DNA of 24,098 nucleotides. Origin: Aquimarina sp. Its GTDB lineage: Bacteria; Bacteroidota; Bacteroidia; Flavobacteriales; Flavobacteriaceae. Shown here piece after piece: positions 23,759 to 24,098 of this stretch; position 1 is the stretch's first letter; the number at the start of each line of letters is the position of its first letter. The position numbers and the translations under genes are program-made. The DNA lies in the NCBI GenBank assembly GCA_002697475.1, contig NZVW01000069.1:1-24098 (forward strand), given 5' to 3'. Under the pieces are notes generated by a model. The model saw nothing but the letters and a program-made list of their open reading frames with translations. It ran no database searches and was not told where the DNA came from.

Positions 23759-24098
23759 ATGGCAAAAGTATCCTCAGAAGCTCTTGGCACAGATTCGATA
23801 GGTAATCTATTGATCAAACAGGCTGTTCCTGCATCGATTGGGATACTTGTAATGTCTTTAAATATTCTTATTGATTCCATTTTTGTTGGCAATTGGATAG
23901 GCTCAATCGCCATTGCCGCAATTAATGTCGTATTACCGGTTTCATTTTTCATAGCTGCATTAGGTATGGCGATAGGAATTGGCGGCTCAAGTATTATTTC
24001 CAGAGCTCTAGGAGCAAATAACAAGGAAAAAGCCTTGAATACTTTTGGTAATCAAATTACCCTAACTTTTATTTGTACAATATCTTTGGCAATACTAG
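23759..24098 (+). CDS. MATE-family efflux transporter, 5' part
   Basis: ATG at 23759, six bases after the hemH stop, opens a frame still open after 113 codons at the window edge. The sequence begins MAKVSSEALGTDSIGNLLIK, then AVPASIGILVMSLNILIDSIFVG, then GSIAIAAINVVLPVSFFIAALGMAIGIGGSSIISRALG. These are the first helices of a MATE/NorM-type transporter, including the typical AxPxxxxxL start of TM1, the D in a DSIFVG motif, and the G-rich end of TM2 with SRALGA. MATE proteins export drugs and other cations with H+ or Na+. Co-transcription with hemH could mean export of porphyrin or a related compound, but that is inference. About three quarters of the gene is outside the window. Confidence 0.88.
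   Translation, partial: MAKVSSEALGTDSIGNLLIKQAVPASIGILVMSLNILIDSIFVGNWIGSIAIAAINVVLPVSFFIAALGMAIGIGGSSIISRALGANNKEKALNTFGNQITLTFICTISLAIL

Noticed and set aside
23749..24024. 91-codon minus-strand frame opposite the MATE gene
   Set aside because: The plus strand there encodes clear MATE helices joined to hemH; the antisense frame reads as repeated Ile/Pro/Ala-rich shadow sequence.
1..24098. CRISPR arrays, tRNA or rRNA genes, intact insertion sequences
   Set aside because: No regularly spaced repeats, cloverleaf-like or rRNA-like segments, or transposase frames were seen on either strand.

Overview
The window looks like chromosomal DNA from a marine or soil Flavobacteriaceae-type Bacteroidota. 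This rests on the AT-rich composition, exported proteins whose signal peptides end in 'AQ' or 'GQ', several TAnnTTTG -7 promoter boxes, carboxypeptidase-regulatory-like (CarboxypepD_reg) surface proteins, and a heme operon with flavobacterial neighbours. I do not assign a genus. No rRNA, tRNA, CRISPR array or intact insertion sequence is visible.

Region 1 (1-7340): a LanC-type lanthipeptide cyclase runs off the left edge on the minus strand. Divergent from it is a tight plus-strand operon of three exported serine peptidases: an S9 dipeptidyl/acylaminoacyl-peptidase-like enzyme, an S8 subtilase with a very long insertion and altered catalytic motifs, and a prolyl-oligopeptidase-like lipoprotein. 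The operon ends at a clear intrinsic terminator. The arrangement suggests peptide-natural-product processing, but no precursor peptide or LanB dehydratase lies in the window.

Region 2 (7341-11969): two paralogous secreted CarboxypepD_reg-domain proteins flank an HTH/PIN-domain toxin-antitoxin module. The intergenic gaps hold degenerate heptad repeats, a decayed flavobacterial intergenic repeat, a tandem 9-mer probably serving as the antitoxin operator, a complex palindromic REP-like element and a perfect 14-bp palindrome.

Region 3 (11970-13722): a CrtO-like membrane protein and two uncharacterised lipoproteins, with a long inverted repeat between the lipoprotein genes.

Region 4 (13723-24098): a heme biosynthesis locus. 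On the minus strand hemA-hemC-hemD-hemE is followed by a DUF6973-like gene, a TrkH/KtrB K+ transporter gene, an EI24/CysZ-like membrane protein gene and hemF, mostly with overlapping or near-zero spacing. Divergent from hemA is an AraC-family regulator whose leader contains a PerR/Fur-like 7-1-7 inverted repeat. A small unannotated gene converges on the regulator. Then come hemH, encoding a ferrochelatase with a cysteine-rich insertion, and the start of a MATE transporter gene. hemB, a protoporphyrinogen oxidase and glutamate-1-semialdehyde aminotransferase are not in the window. The regulator, the box and the divergent heme genes together suggest control by heme, iron or peroxide.
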